From the NCBI GenBank assembly GCA_023653785.1, contig JAMKCH010088226.1, positions 153,061 to 217,060 on the forward strand: DNA of 64,000 nucleotides, written 5' to 3'. A model generated the notes under the pieces. It was not told where the DNA came from. It searched no databases and worked only from the letters and a program-made list of their open reading frames with translations. The DNA is from Ophioderma brevispina. Lineage: Eukaryota; Echinodermata; Ophiuroidea; Amphilepidida; Ophiodermatidae. Shown here in pieces: positions 48,271 through 58,842 of this stretch (positions are counted from its first letter, which is position 1; every line of letters begins with the position of its first letter). The translations under genes were made by a program, and so were the position numbers.

Positions 48271-48885
48271 AGAAGATAAGGATTTGACTATTCATAGTGG
48301 GTGCCAGCATCAAATCTGTATTTTAAAGCGCCAAGAATGTATTCTATTATTTATGGAAATTCATAGACGCAATACTTTTCTACCAGCATTGAATCACGAA
48401 TGTTTGAATGAACGTTTGAATGAGGTTTTTACGAAAATACATAGGCATTAAAGTTGCACAATTTTAAACAATGTTTCCTAAAACCGGTTTTACCTGCCGG
48501 CCTGTTATGTAATCTTTTCTAGAGTTTTACAATGTGTCCTCTAGCCCGTCCTTAATTTCTTTTGAAAAATACAACCTAGATTTATTCTTAATTATATTGT
48601 TGAGTTTATTCTTTTAACATTTCGAATTTATTCAGTAGATTAATTTTAAAAAAAGGTTTTGGGTGGAATATTTACTAGATTCATTGATCTATATATTCCT
48701 TAGTTTGTTTTTTTCTATCTTTGTGTAGATCTTGAAGAAGAGAGTAATCTCTAAAGCTTGAGAATAAATTTTTACTACATTAGCTACGTCCACGCATCTT
48801 AATTTCTTCCTATTATCTACAATATTTATATATCAATATATATATATATATAAAACTAACATGTTCTGTTCGTAAAAGACAAAAG
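48271..48885 (+). repeat. Tandem duplication of about 0.6 kb, copy 2
   Basis: Same order of features as copy 1, including the frame to the stop near 48450, which differs by about one base (K to E in the NHKCLN block) over about 180 bp. The following 250 bp differ by many small indels, and the AT-rich end is again nearly identical. It ends ttctgttcgtaaaagacaaa without a long A run. Confidence 0.75.
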
Positions 48886-49599
48886 AAAAACTTTGCAAAA
48901 TGCAACGCAAAGTACATTCAACGTCTGTATAGCTATAAATGCAACTGGAACTCTATTACACCTCATGTAACGGTGTCTATTTTTGCTATAATTCAATGAA
49001 TATTTTAGACAACGTGATCTTAGCGATGTAGATACAAACGATTTCTCACCGTCATTTGTATGATGCCTAGTGTTAGGTACACTGTTCGTATTTCCCATTA
49101 ATGTTCTATTGCGTGTCACGGAGCACAAATAGCAAATCCACATAGATGAATTTGTATGTATATTTGGCTTGGCGTTATTACTTTTCAAAAGACACTTCTC
49201 CGTTTTCATAGGAGACATTTTTAGAGGGCAAATAAATCGTGTAAGTGACGGGGGAAATCGAGACAAGAAGCTCTTGGAGAACACAAGGTTGAAAGTGATA
49301 CTTGTATTAGCTTATATGAAAACAACTTTGTTTTTATATGGAAAGAACGATTGTACAAAACAACACTTCTACAAATAAAAGTACTGAAAACTGATATAAA
49401 ACGTTGAGATAAATACTACCAATGTTTTCCGCTATTCTTAAATCGCTTTTACATCGAGTACAAACACTTCAAAGTATATGAGTATACAGGGTGACCCAAA
49501 CATAGCTTGCAACTTTTACTTTTTTGTCAAAAACATGATCTTGAATTTATAGATTACAAATGTGACTTTTTTTCCTTTTCTTTCTAAACTTGAACACAT
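48886..49599. other. Unassigned stretch in right-arm insertion
   Basis: A 142-codon minus-strand frame (48856-49284) shows no recognisable domain and overlaps the repeat copy. Nothing else was recognised. Confidence 0.3.
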
Positions 49600-49700
49600 T
49601 TGGTTGCTGTAATGTGATCGGAAGGTCGTGGGTTTGACTCCCACGCCGGCACAGTCCTAGAAAAAAGAACCCCTTCTAGTGTTGTTTCGGTGCTTGGCCT
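49600..49700 (+). mobile_element. SINE fragment with tRNA-like B box
   Basis: cggaaggtcgtgggtttgac followed by tcccacgccggc is the 3' half of a tRNA-like head. It is followed by ccttctagtgttgtttcgg and gcttggcctaaagtg. The same order occurs at 50996-51079. The A-box half is degraded. Confidence 0.55.
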
Positions 49701-50995
49701 AAAGTGTTTTAAAAAAGTAATTTGCCACACATTGAGTGGGTAAAACTGTTAATTTTTCTGATTTCCTATATATTCGGTTAAGCATTCCATCATTCATTTG
49801 ATTCCCCTGTGTGTGTAGTCTAGTACGCGAAACGTGACCCTCCTACCTACTGTAGTTATATTGTATATTAGGGGTGCGAGAAAGCATCAATTTGATTTCG
49901 TGCACTAATGTCTTCTGTCTCAGAATGCTGTGTGTACTGTATACCCCGACTTCTCACCATTAGGTGCCAGATTTTACAGGCATACCGCAACCTCTTCGTT
50001 AATGAACTGCACAAGGCAACTTTACGTGCATGCTCGTTCAATACGAGATTGATCAGTGATGCCCGACGTCTGCTACACAGCCTCATCTTTGGCCCCAAGT
50101 TTCTAAATCACGATAGACATTTATCGCTGCAAATACAAGCGAGCACGAGTTCCACTGCAATTTTGAATTTTCCGCGCAAAGTGATGTTCATAATTTGCTA
50201 GTTCCTGACTGTATTACTAACAATAAATAGTTATAAATGGTTTTGTCTAAAATTAGATAAAGTTCCAAGCCAGTTGTAGTATAAAGCAAATTTCTGATAA
50301 CAAATAGTAAAAGGAAATATAAACAATTTCGCTCCGACATATAGCTGGAAATCAACGCATCGCAACCACGCTGTATTGTTAACAAAATTGAACTCCATTG
50401 TCCTGGGCTTTACATGGTGCATAACTCCCATTCACACCACAGCTGTTGATTTGCAGCCAGAGTCGCCCCGTAAATAGTCATATCGACCGACCTGTTAACT
50501 GCACGTCCCATTTCTCGGCATTCATTACCTTTACAATAGTATATTGTGGCGTCCGTTTTAGTAGGACTTGATTATAAAATGCCTGTATTACCTCAAGTTC
50601 AATGTTAATTTGTTAATATTTTGAAAGCCAATATCGGTACGGTTCAATGAAAGAGGTCTCCGCCTTGATAAACTTCGTTAAGTGAACTTTTAAAGTTTTT
50701 TTTGAAAGAGTAATCTTCACTATATTTTTACTCAACATAAGCTCCGATTTGGATCAAATTTGAAATTGATTTTTTGATTTGAAAGGATGATCAACAAGAA
50801 TGGTTCTTTAACTAACTGCCTGTACATTTTTGTACAAAGTTTTTGTAAAGTAACAGATACGAGTGGTTTTTAGATCACTAGTGCAAATCTAATTAATATT
50901 CAAAATCCACGTTGACTGTGCATACGGGGAACGTAAAATAAAGGCCTTTCTAGACCTCTGCGGCCTGCCTGTTTAGGTCTGTTTATCGGACACAG
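49701..50995. other. Unassigned stretch in right-arm insertion
   Basis: A 97-codon plus-strand frame at 49908-50201 has no recognised family. The rest is AT-rich and featureless. Confidence 0.3.
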
Positions 50996-51079
50996 CCGGT
51001 AGCCTAGTGGATAGGTATAGTGATTGGAAGGTCGTGGGTTCGATTCCCACACCTTCTAGGTTTGCTTCAGTGTTTTTCA
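50996..51079 (+). mobile_element. SINE head, cut by a TTAA element
   Basis: ggtagcctagtggatagg (A-box region) and ggtcgtgggttcgattccca (B box) form a tRNA-like head. The body begins ccttctaggtttgcttcagt and is interrupted at 51080 by the family A miniature element. Compare the fragment at 49600-49700. Confidence 0.7.
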
Positions 51080-51413
51080 TTAAAGGTGCATTTCGTGATC
51101 CTAACACGTATTTTTTGGTTTATGGTTCACAAGATATATATTTCCGAGAAAAGCTTATTTCCAAAATTTCAGTTTATTATGACGGTTCGTTTTGATGTTA
51201 TGCGCAAATGTTTGCATAATGGTTCCCCATGAGTCACTGCGTTGGAATTTCTGTCCGTTTACGTAAAAAATACCAAATTACGAATTTCTTCAAGAACAGA
51301 TTGAAATTAGACGTAACATTAGGCACATACTAAGATCAACGGTTCAGAAGATATAAAAATCTCAACCTTTTGTAGGTAAGTTGGGGGATGAGGATCACGG
51401 GATGACCCTTTGA
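51080..51413 (-). mobile_element. TTAA-flanked miniature element, family A copy 3
   Basis: Ends TTAAAGGTGCATTTCGTGAT and ATCACGGGATGACCCTTTGA are inverted counterparts; the right tip has TTGA instead of TTAA. The inside is the reverse complement of copies 1 and 2 (gataaaaaatctcaac-type, tttctgtccgtttacg, gagaaaagcttattt). It sits inside a SINE body. Confidence 0.8.
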
Positions 51414-51489
51414 CGGTTGTGATTTTTTCACATATTGGTTGGGAACAAACTGTTATTGATTTATTTATTAATTTTTTTAGGATATGTTA
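51414..51489. other. Edge between right-arm insertion and resumed arm homology
   Basis: Short AT-rich stretch in which arm similarity to the left copy restarts (gttttcatttattat after 51520). Confidence 0.3.
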
Positions 51490-51961
51490 TGGTAAGTTTA
51501 TGAATGGTGTACTTGTATGTTTTCATTTATTATTTAAAATATTAAATTATGATTTCTTTATTTTGTCGGTCGTTGATGTTATTATATAATTAGGATCTTA
51601 AAACGCATGTGTCGATCAACGCCAAGATAAAACCCACCCTAAGGTCACTCTATCGCTCGAATCATATGTCAAGCATATGTCCAGCGACATCTTGCTTCAC
51701 CTGGCGTAAAATAATGATTTTATTGTTTTGTAATACAAGTCACCTCAGATACCCAAAAACCGATAACAGAATGCCGCCAGCAACATCCCAATTTCGCTTT
51801 ATTTTATCATTTTATCTGCGTACTGGGGTGGGGGAGTACAAATCATAGAAATGACAAAATACAAATTCAGTAATTTGAAATTAGAATAGAATAAAGTAAT
51901 AGTATGAAGTTTTCATTTAGATTTATAGCATTTTTCCACGTGCACAAAAATTCAAGGTAGC

Positions 51962-52959
51962 TACACACACAGGCCAAAAGTATTGCAACATGCAAAAAAC
52001 CAAATTCATGATCTCGTATTGATTTTAAATTATACCATAGATTCTTGACCATACATTACGTATTAAATGGCAAAGTTGTATTTTTCAAACAGATGTTATT
52101 CCCCATAATCCAAGAGGGTGGAAAAATGTTAGATTTGACAGTTATGTTCCCTAAATATGGCGAATTAAAAGAACTGCGAACGATAACTTGCCGATTGCAC
52201 TCCAGAAGGAATACAGACACTGAAACAAAAGAAATGGCTTCCGAATGGCCGCTTAATGAATTGTACGGATTCGTTAGGGTTTACTTTAAATGTTTACGGG
52301 ATAAAATCGGAGTGGTTGTGTGGACCGGAAATGAGATAAAGTCAATGGAAGACAGTGGTCTTCGAAAAATTCGGGAAATTCTGAAACGTCCGAAATGCAA
52401 TTTGACTGATAAATCACGTGGTTTACGTAATTCATGTATAATTACTCATTCACATTGAATGATAAAACAGCACAATGTCAACGGTGCGATTAAAAAGTTG
52501 TTTTCAAGTTACCACGTGACCTCTTTCTTGTGATGAAATTTCCTGAGTCCAACGGCGATGGACGTGGTCCCATCTTCTATTGACGTTATCCCATTTCCGG
52601 TCCGTACAACCACAACGATTTTTGCCCTAAACATTTAGAATAGACCCTGACAAACCCATACAATTCATTTAGCGACCATTTTGCAGTCATTTAGACGTTC
52701 CTGTGCCTGTATTCCTTCTAGAGTACAATTGGCAAGTTATCATTAGCAAGCTCCTTTTACCCGCCATATTTAGGGAACGTGACAATCAAATCAAATGTTT
52801 TTCGCACTATTTGATTCTGGGAAGCAGCGTCTGCTTGATAATCATAACTTTGACAATAATTACGTAATGGTATCAACAACTTCTGGTACAATTATAAACT
52901 CAATGTTTTTAATATAAATTGTTTTCTGCATGTTGCAATACTTTTGGCCAGTGTGTGTA
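51962..52959. mobile_element. 1-kb foldback element with mariner-like ends
   Basis: The tips TACACACACAGGCCAAAAGT and its inverted counterpart at the right, ACTTTTGGCCAGTGTGTGTA, are followed inward by attgcaacatgca, as in Tc1/mariner-type terminal repeats. Inverted similarity does not stop there. Blocks such as gttccctaaatatggcg, gaattgta.ggatt and gaccggaaatg are mirrored all along, so arms of about 460 bp surround an 80-bp centre. The 137-codon frame in the left arm (52045-52458) has no recognised domain and is not called. The left arm of the large duplication has a single uninterrupted site here. Confidence 0.85.
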
Positions 52960-54802
52960 GAATTCCGATGTTTGAAAGATACTGCCACTTCCAAAGCGCT
53001 AATGACCATAAGACGTTCCTCATGTATCGACTCCTTGATAATATCAGTAACACATTTTGCCCACAGACTTTAAAGTACGTCAAATTTCTGTGCAATGCCA
53101 AGTGAAAGCTCGGGAGCTAAAAACTGACCAAAACATTTGATAGATTCCGAATAGGAGATAATGGTTAGATATAGATCTCCCCATTTAAGTAGAAACCCCA
53201 TTAGCTATTTGTGGAATTACAGGGATCAAGGGCTCCAGGGTGTCATTGAATAATCCCTAGCCAATATCTGTTTCTCCGCCATAAAATCTGCACAATTAAA
53301 GCAGAATTTGTTAGTTCTTATATTTTTATAAAAAGTTTTTTACTTTTTTTATTTTTTGATTTTTAATAAAATACTTGAATTATTTATAACATTCCATTGC
53401 AAACTTATATAATCAACAGTCAGGCCCAACGTGGGTTCTGTACAGCAAACATGGACTATTTAAAAATTAGTCCTATTAAGTAGGTGGCACAGTATAATTA
53501 AAGTTTTGTGATTTGAGTAAAGGTTTCTGTATTTGAAAAGTATCACTTCAATTAGGTGGAAAAAGGTCAAAGGTTATGTAGAGGTAAAATTGGGTAAAAC
53601 AATGTTTTGTTAAAGTTTTACAGTTTGAAAAAAAATGATTAATGTTTCCCCACTTCCATAATATTGCATCAATTCAAACCAAAATTGACAACAATGATCA
53701 GTGGGTGGGAGGGAAGGCGGGATTTACTAAGTTTAAGGTCAAAGGTCATGTAGTGGCCAAAGATTTGCAGTTTGGTTTTCCTATTTCGACAGTATATATC
53801 ACTTCAATTCACATCGAACTTTGATAAATAGGTGGAATGGGCGACCTTAAGGAAGTTGAGGTTAAAGGCCATATATCCCTAGCGTACCTAGAGGAAAATC
53901 TGACAATCCCCGCAAAACGTGAGGTAGCGGTGTGTTCGTCCACGCAGAAATTATAATTCGTTGTCAAGAGAGTACCAGTTCAAAATAGCACCTATATTCC
54001 ACCTCCTAAACATAATGTAATACCTCTATACTGACATTATGGCTCAGTCATGTCCACGCACTATTTTACTTTCAAATTACATCGGATTTGATGAGGTAAC
54101 ATTAAATATATTTAAAAATAATTAACTTAACTAAATTATTTTAAAAAGTGCAATGTAAATTACACTTGTATATGTAGTAAATTGAATATGAATGGGTTTC
54201 AGTAGTAAGTTATGGATCTGAGTTATGCACAAAGATGTTAGGTCACAGCTTGCCAAACAACATTTCTTTCCTGATTTTTGTCCTTCCTCGTTTCCTTTCG
54301 TTTTCTTTTCGAAAATAAATGTGAAATATACGGTCGAGATTAATTGAACTCTTTATTTATTCGTGAACGAAGACAAGGTATTTTGTGCTCTACGTCATGA
54401 AAAATAGCTCAATCAGGTAATTTACCACACACTTGATTCATTCAACGGTATGGCATAACGATAACTCTGGCATAGAAGAAAAAGGTCTAAAATGCTTGTT
54501 TTTTTTTGTCCTCCACATACTTTGGTAAATTTACAGAATCAATAGTGTCATTATTTTACTGGAGTCAATGTATCACGATGTACATCCATTGGTCACGACG
54601 AGTTAGGAAACTGAAACTTATCTTTATTCATTTTCAAGAAATGTGCAACCTTTAGACTGACATACACAATACGTATGGTTGTAAAAATTGTTTACTTATG
54701 CGCAATGTATTAGTCAAATGAGAATATTTCTTTTATATCCCATTGGCTTACGGAATTTTCATAGTCATGCGATATAAGAATAATAAAATAATAATAACAA
54801 GT

Positions 54803-55470
54803 CTGATAGCGCCTAATGCAGAGGCGCTCTAAGCGCTTTCTACATAGAATGGAGCAATATAAAAAAATATTAATACGACAATACAAAAATAGATAAAATT
54901 CAATGTTAAAACACAAATGATATACATCATTAGACACAATATCAAATAACTTTAAATTAAGTAGAAATTCAAACCATATATATGTGACCAACAATAGAAG
55001 AGAAAGACAACCCAGTTGCCACTCCCATACTAAGAACATATGGGGACACCTGAATCGTCAGCTGTGAAGGATATGTGTTGTAGGGTACCCCAGAAGCGCC
55101 TCGGTTAGTCTTGATCTTTCCTGGATTCAGATGCCTCTATCCCTACCTAACTGATGAAAACAACTATCCAAGGCAACCGGATTGGATGAGGTCGAGAATA
55201 AGAAAAAGAAAGAAAACAAAAATCACGATTATAATTTGTGATCATGGTGATGGCCTGCAATCAGAAACCGGATATATATCAGGAGCCAAAATGTTGTGTG
55301 AATAGGAATGTCCCCTTTCAACGTATGACGTGAAAAATAGTTTTGCTGACTGAGCACGGGCGATACTGTTAGTAGTTTATTCCACAATGTCTGCTGCTCA
55401 AGCAAAAGATCTATCACCCATAGAACTTGTTGATGAGTTTGGATGATTTACTCATAAGATACATTCTTGA
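54803..55470 (-). repeat. LINE 3' UTR, tandem copy (distal)
   Basis: Collinear with 55471-56090: gcgcctaatgcagaggc, acataga.tggagca, gtgatcatggtgat, gagccaaaatgttgtgtg and gtttattccaca in the same order. Differences are mainly short indels. Two 3' UTRs in a row follow a single ORF2. Confidence 0.8.
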
Positions 55471-56090
55471 TATAGCGCCTAATGCAGAGGCCCCTCACGC
55501 TGTACATAGAATAGGAGCATTAAAACAATATGATACGACAAATACAAAAATAATAAAATCTACAATGTTTAAAACAACATGATATACATCAATTAACCAC
55601 ATATCAAAATAAACTTAATTTACAGAGAAATTCAACATAATATTGTGACCACCAGATAGAAGAGAAATACAACCCAGTTGCTCCCCTACTAACACATATT
55701 CGGGATACCCTGAATCGTTCAGCTGGGGATCTGGTTAGGTCCCCCAAAGAGACATCGTTATCTTGAATCATTTCCTGGATTCAGAGGCCGCAACCCTACC
55801 TACTGTGAAACAACTAGTCCTAGGCAAGCCGGATTGAGAAGGTCGAGAAAAGAAAAAAAAGGAAAACAAAAATCCACAGAATTAAAGTTGTGATCATGGT
55901 GATTGGACTGCATCAGAAAAGGATATATATCCGGAGCCAAAATGTTGTGTAAATGGAAATGTCTTCAGACGTACTTAAAATAGTTTGCTGCTGAGCTAAG
56001 CGGATCTGTTAATTAGTTTATTCCACAAATGTGATCAGCGTAACCAGATTATCACCCCTAGAACTTTGTTGATGCGTTGACTGATTTACT
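55471..56090 (-). repeat. LINE 3' UTR, tandem copy (joined to ORF2)
   Basis: Second copy of the segment at 54803-55470. Continues without a break into the RT C-terminal region at about 56230 and above, so this is the copy originally attached to the LINE. Confidence 0.8.
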
Positions 56091-57732
56091 CATCTGGGAG
56101 CAAGATATGATCTCAAGGTTCCTCGTGGTGAATACAGCTTTGGATGAGCTCAGACGATTCTAGGCATGTGACATGCTGTGGGCATGGCCTAATAAGTAGA
56201 AGCAAAATCTTAAAACTGCCCTCTGTTTAATTGGAACCAATGCAGTTTGGTAAGACTGTGGTGATATGGGCTCCTCTTCGACGGATTTTAAGGACCAGAC
56301 TGGCACTGCATTGTGAACTCCGCTGAACCTTGGTCCAATTCTCTTTTACTGGGGGGGAACAAAACAGGCCATAAAGCACGGAATTGCAGGAATCCAGCCT
56401 AGATGTAACCAAGGCGTGGACCAATCTGAGGGTAGAGTTTTCATCAAGTAATGTCGAAGCGCCCAATTGTCCTTTTGAGAATTGAGAGCCAAGCAACTTT
56501 GCAATAACCTGTTACATGATTGATCATGCTTAGTGATGAGTCTAAGATTACACCAAGGTTCCGTGCTTCGCTGACGGATGTATAGCAGACTTGCCAATGA
56601 TCAAGTTTCTGAGAGTTGCTAGCCGAGCTACTAAAATGAGAGCGAAAGTACACCATTCTCTGTCTTCTTGTCATGTATATCAGCTTGTTGGATTAACACC
56701 AGGATCGGAATGTCTGCAACGGCTGTTTCAATCTTGTATGGCTGCCTGCACCGGATCCCGAAGGTGGGAAGTCAGGTAGAGCTGGGTGTCATCACCGAAA
56801 CTACAAATTGAATACCGTGGGCATTTAGATATCCTTAGTGGGCACAGAACAGGATGAAGTCATCGAGTCCAGTAACCGAGCCCGTGGACTCCACAATCTA
56901 CATCCACAGGATCGACAGAGCACCTCTGACTGATATAGATTGAGTTCGGCCCACTCGGTAAGACGAGAACCGACGTAGTGCTTTCCAGTAAATCCCATAC
57001 GGTCAGTTTCAGTCGGGTTAAGAGCTGTTTGTGTCCATGGTGTCGAGGGCGGCGCTGAAGTCCAGTAACACTAGTCACAAGCCTCTTTTTGGTTTGGTCA
57101 AGGAGCAGTTCAAGATGCTTCATTTCTGCACCCTAACAGAGCAGTCTCAGTACTGTGATATGCCGGTATCCGACGGCATCGAGCATGGAGAGTACTCTTA
57201 TCGATGAGGTGTCTGCAACTGATTCACTGCTACGCTTTCAATCACCTTTCCGGGAAATGTTAGATTAGGTATAGGGCGATAATTTGAGAGGATGTGGGTG
57301 TCCAAGCCAGATTTCTTCAGCAACGGGATGACAGATGCATGCTTGAGGCTTGAGAGCTTGGGGAAATACGCCGAAGCAAGGAAAAGGTTGTCAATCCTTG
57401 TTATGACTGTTAACAGATCATCAAGACGTAGTTTTAAGAGACCAGCTGGTAATGGGTGCAAGGTGCAGGACTTTGATCGTAGCTGATTGTGGATGGATTT
57501 CCAGACCTCTTTCTCATAAACTGTAGAAAGGTAGCTGAAGGTTGCGTTGGCATGACTCTGTTAGTTCAACGGACATAGAGGCAATAGTAGTAGCTGTTAA
57601 CTGTTTACGCAGCTGCTTCTTGATCTTCTTGGAGAAAAATTCTTTCAAAACTGTCAGCAGATCTTTTGGACATTCCTGGGGCAGGTAGCCGCGGTTTGTT
57701 CCACTCTGGAGAAGTTCACCTTACTGACTACA

Positions 57733-58112
57733 TACACTGTTACAAAAATTCCGTATATTTTCCGGAAATTTCTGGCAGCAGTATTTCCATGCATTTTTTA
57801 GGAAATATTAACAGGAATTTTTATGTCATTAAACGGAACTTGACAGTAAATTTTACAGAAATAGTGTCCTCATATTACAAAAAATAAAAAAAGCGTATTT
57901 TAACATACTTTTTCCGCTATTTAAAATTACGGAACCAAAAAAAAGGCCGGATAGTGGGCTGGGCTGCCAGAAAGTTTAAAATACTTCGTAAGATTACAGT
58001 TATACATGTTTTTTTTTGTTTTTAATTGTTATAATTGTTTTCCTCAACACAGATTTTCCGTAAATTTTTACGGAAATCTGTTTTTTCTTAATTTACGGAA
58101 TTGTAACAGGTA
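57733..58112. mobile_element. TA-flanked miniature element within the LINE
   Basis: The left end TACACTGTTACAAAAATTCC and the right end GGAATTGTAACAGGTA are inverted counterparts. ccgtatattttccgg and ccgtaaatttttacgg give further local hairpins. Non-coding. The terminal word resembles the elements at 2087 and 12304. Confidence 0.7.
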
Positions 58113-58124
58113 ACACGGAAAAGT

Positions 58125-58842
58125 ACGGAGCCCGTAAGGGGTCATTGAAAATTATTTTTTTTATCTCGTTTGAACGAGAAACTATCTCATTTGAACGAGT
58201 TACTATCTCGTTGAACGCGATACTATCTCGGTTGGAACGAGATACTAGCCTCGTTGCACGAGATAACCTATCTCGGTTGAACAGTACTATTTCGTTTGAA
58301 CGAGTTACTATCCATCTCGTTTGTTCGAATTATTATAGTATGTCGTACACACGAGATAGATCGCAAATTGCAAACAGATAATATCTCGTTAAACGAGAGT
58401 TAATAACTCGTTCAAACGAGATAGTTACTCGTACAGACGAGATAGTATCTCGTTAAAACGAGATAGTATCAGCTCGTTCATACGAGATATACTCGTTCAA
58501 CTAGTATATCCGTTTCAAGACGAGATAGTAACTCGTTCAACGAGATAGTATCTCGGGCAAACGAGATAGTATCTCGTACAAACGATATAGTAACTCGTAC
58601 AAACGGATAGTATCTCGTTCAAACAGATAGTATTTCGTTCAAACGAAGAAATCGTATCAATCGGGTCAAACGAGATATATCTCGTTCACACGAGATATAA
58701 CCGTACAAACGAGATAGTAAACTCGTTCAAAACGAGATGTAAACTCGTTCAAAAAACGAGATAGGTAACTCTTTCAAATGAGATAGTATCTCGTTCAAAA
58801 ACGAGATAAAAATAATTTTCCATGACCCCTTACGGACTCCGT
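58125..58842. mobile_element. Inverted-repeat element with palindromic tctcgtttgaacgaga core
   Basis: Left end ACGGAGCCCGTAAGGGGTCA then ttgaaaattattttt..atctcg; right end is the inverse, cgagataaaaataattttcc then ATGACCCCTTACGGACTCCG. The core is an array of a self-complementary unit of about 21 bp (actatctcgtttgaacgaga). Units in the left third read cgtttgaacgag; after about 58385 they read cgttcaaacgag, so the array is inverted about a centre near 58340-58385. Lies inside the minus-strand LINE, next to the element at 57733-58112. Non-coding. Confidence 0.85.

Larger units (their letters stand above)
46175..54690 (-). repeat. Right arm of large inverted duplication (partner 32697-40881)
   Basis: Reverse complement of the left arm in the blocks listed there. 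Private insertions in this arm: a SINE at 46942-47255, about 3.85 kb at 47640-51490, and a 1-kb foldback at 51962-52959. The right end fades near 54690, just before the 3' end of a minus-strand LINE. Confidence 0.9.

Noticed and set aside
50996..51053. tRNA gene
   Set aside because: A- and B-box words are present, but the sequence continues into a SINE body shared with 49600-49700 and the cloverleaf is imperfect. The same reasoning applies to 5838-5912 and 46950-47010.
52045..52458. 137-codon open frame as a gene
   Set aside because: It lies in one arm of a foldback element, whose other arm carries the same sequence inverted. No domain was recognised.
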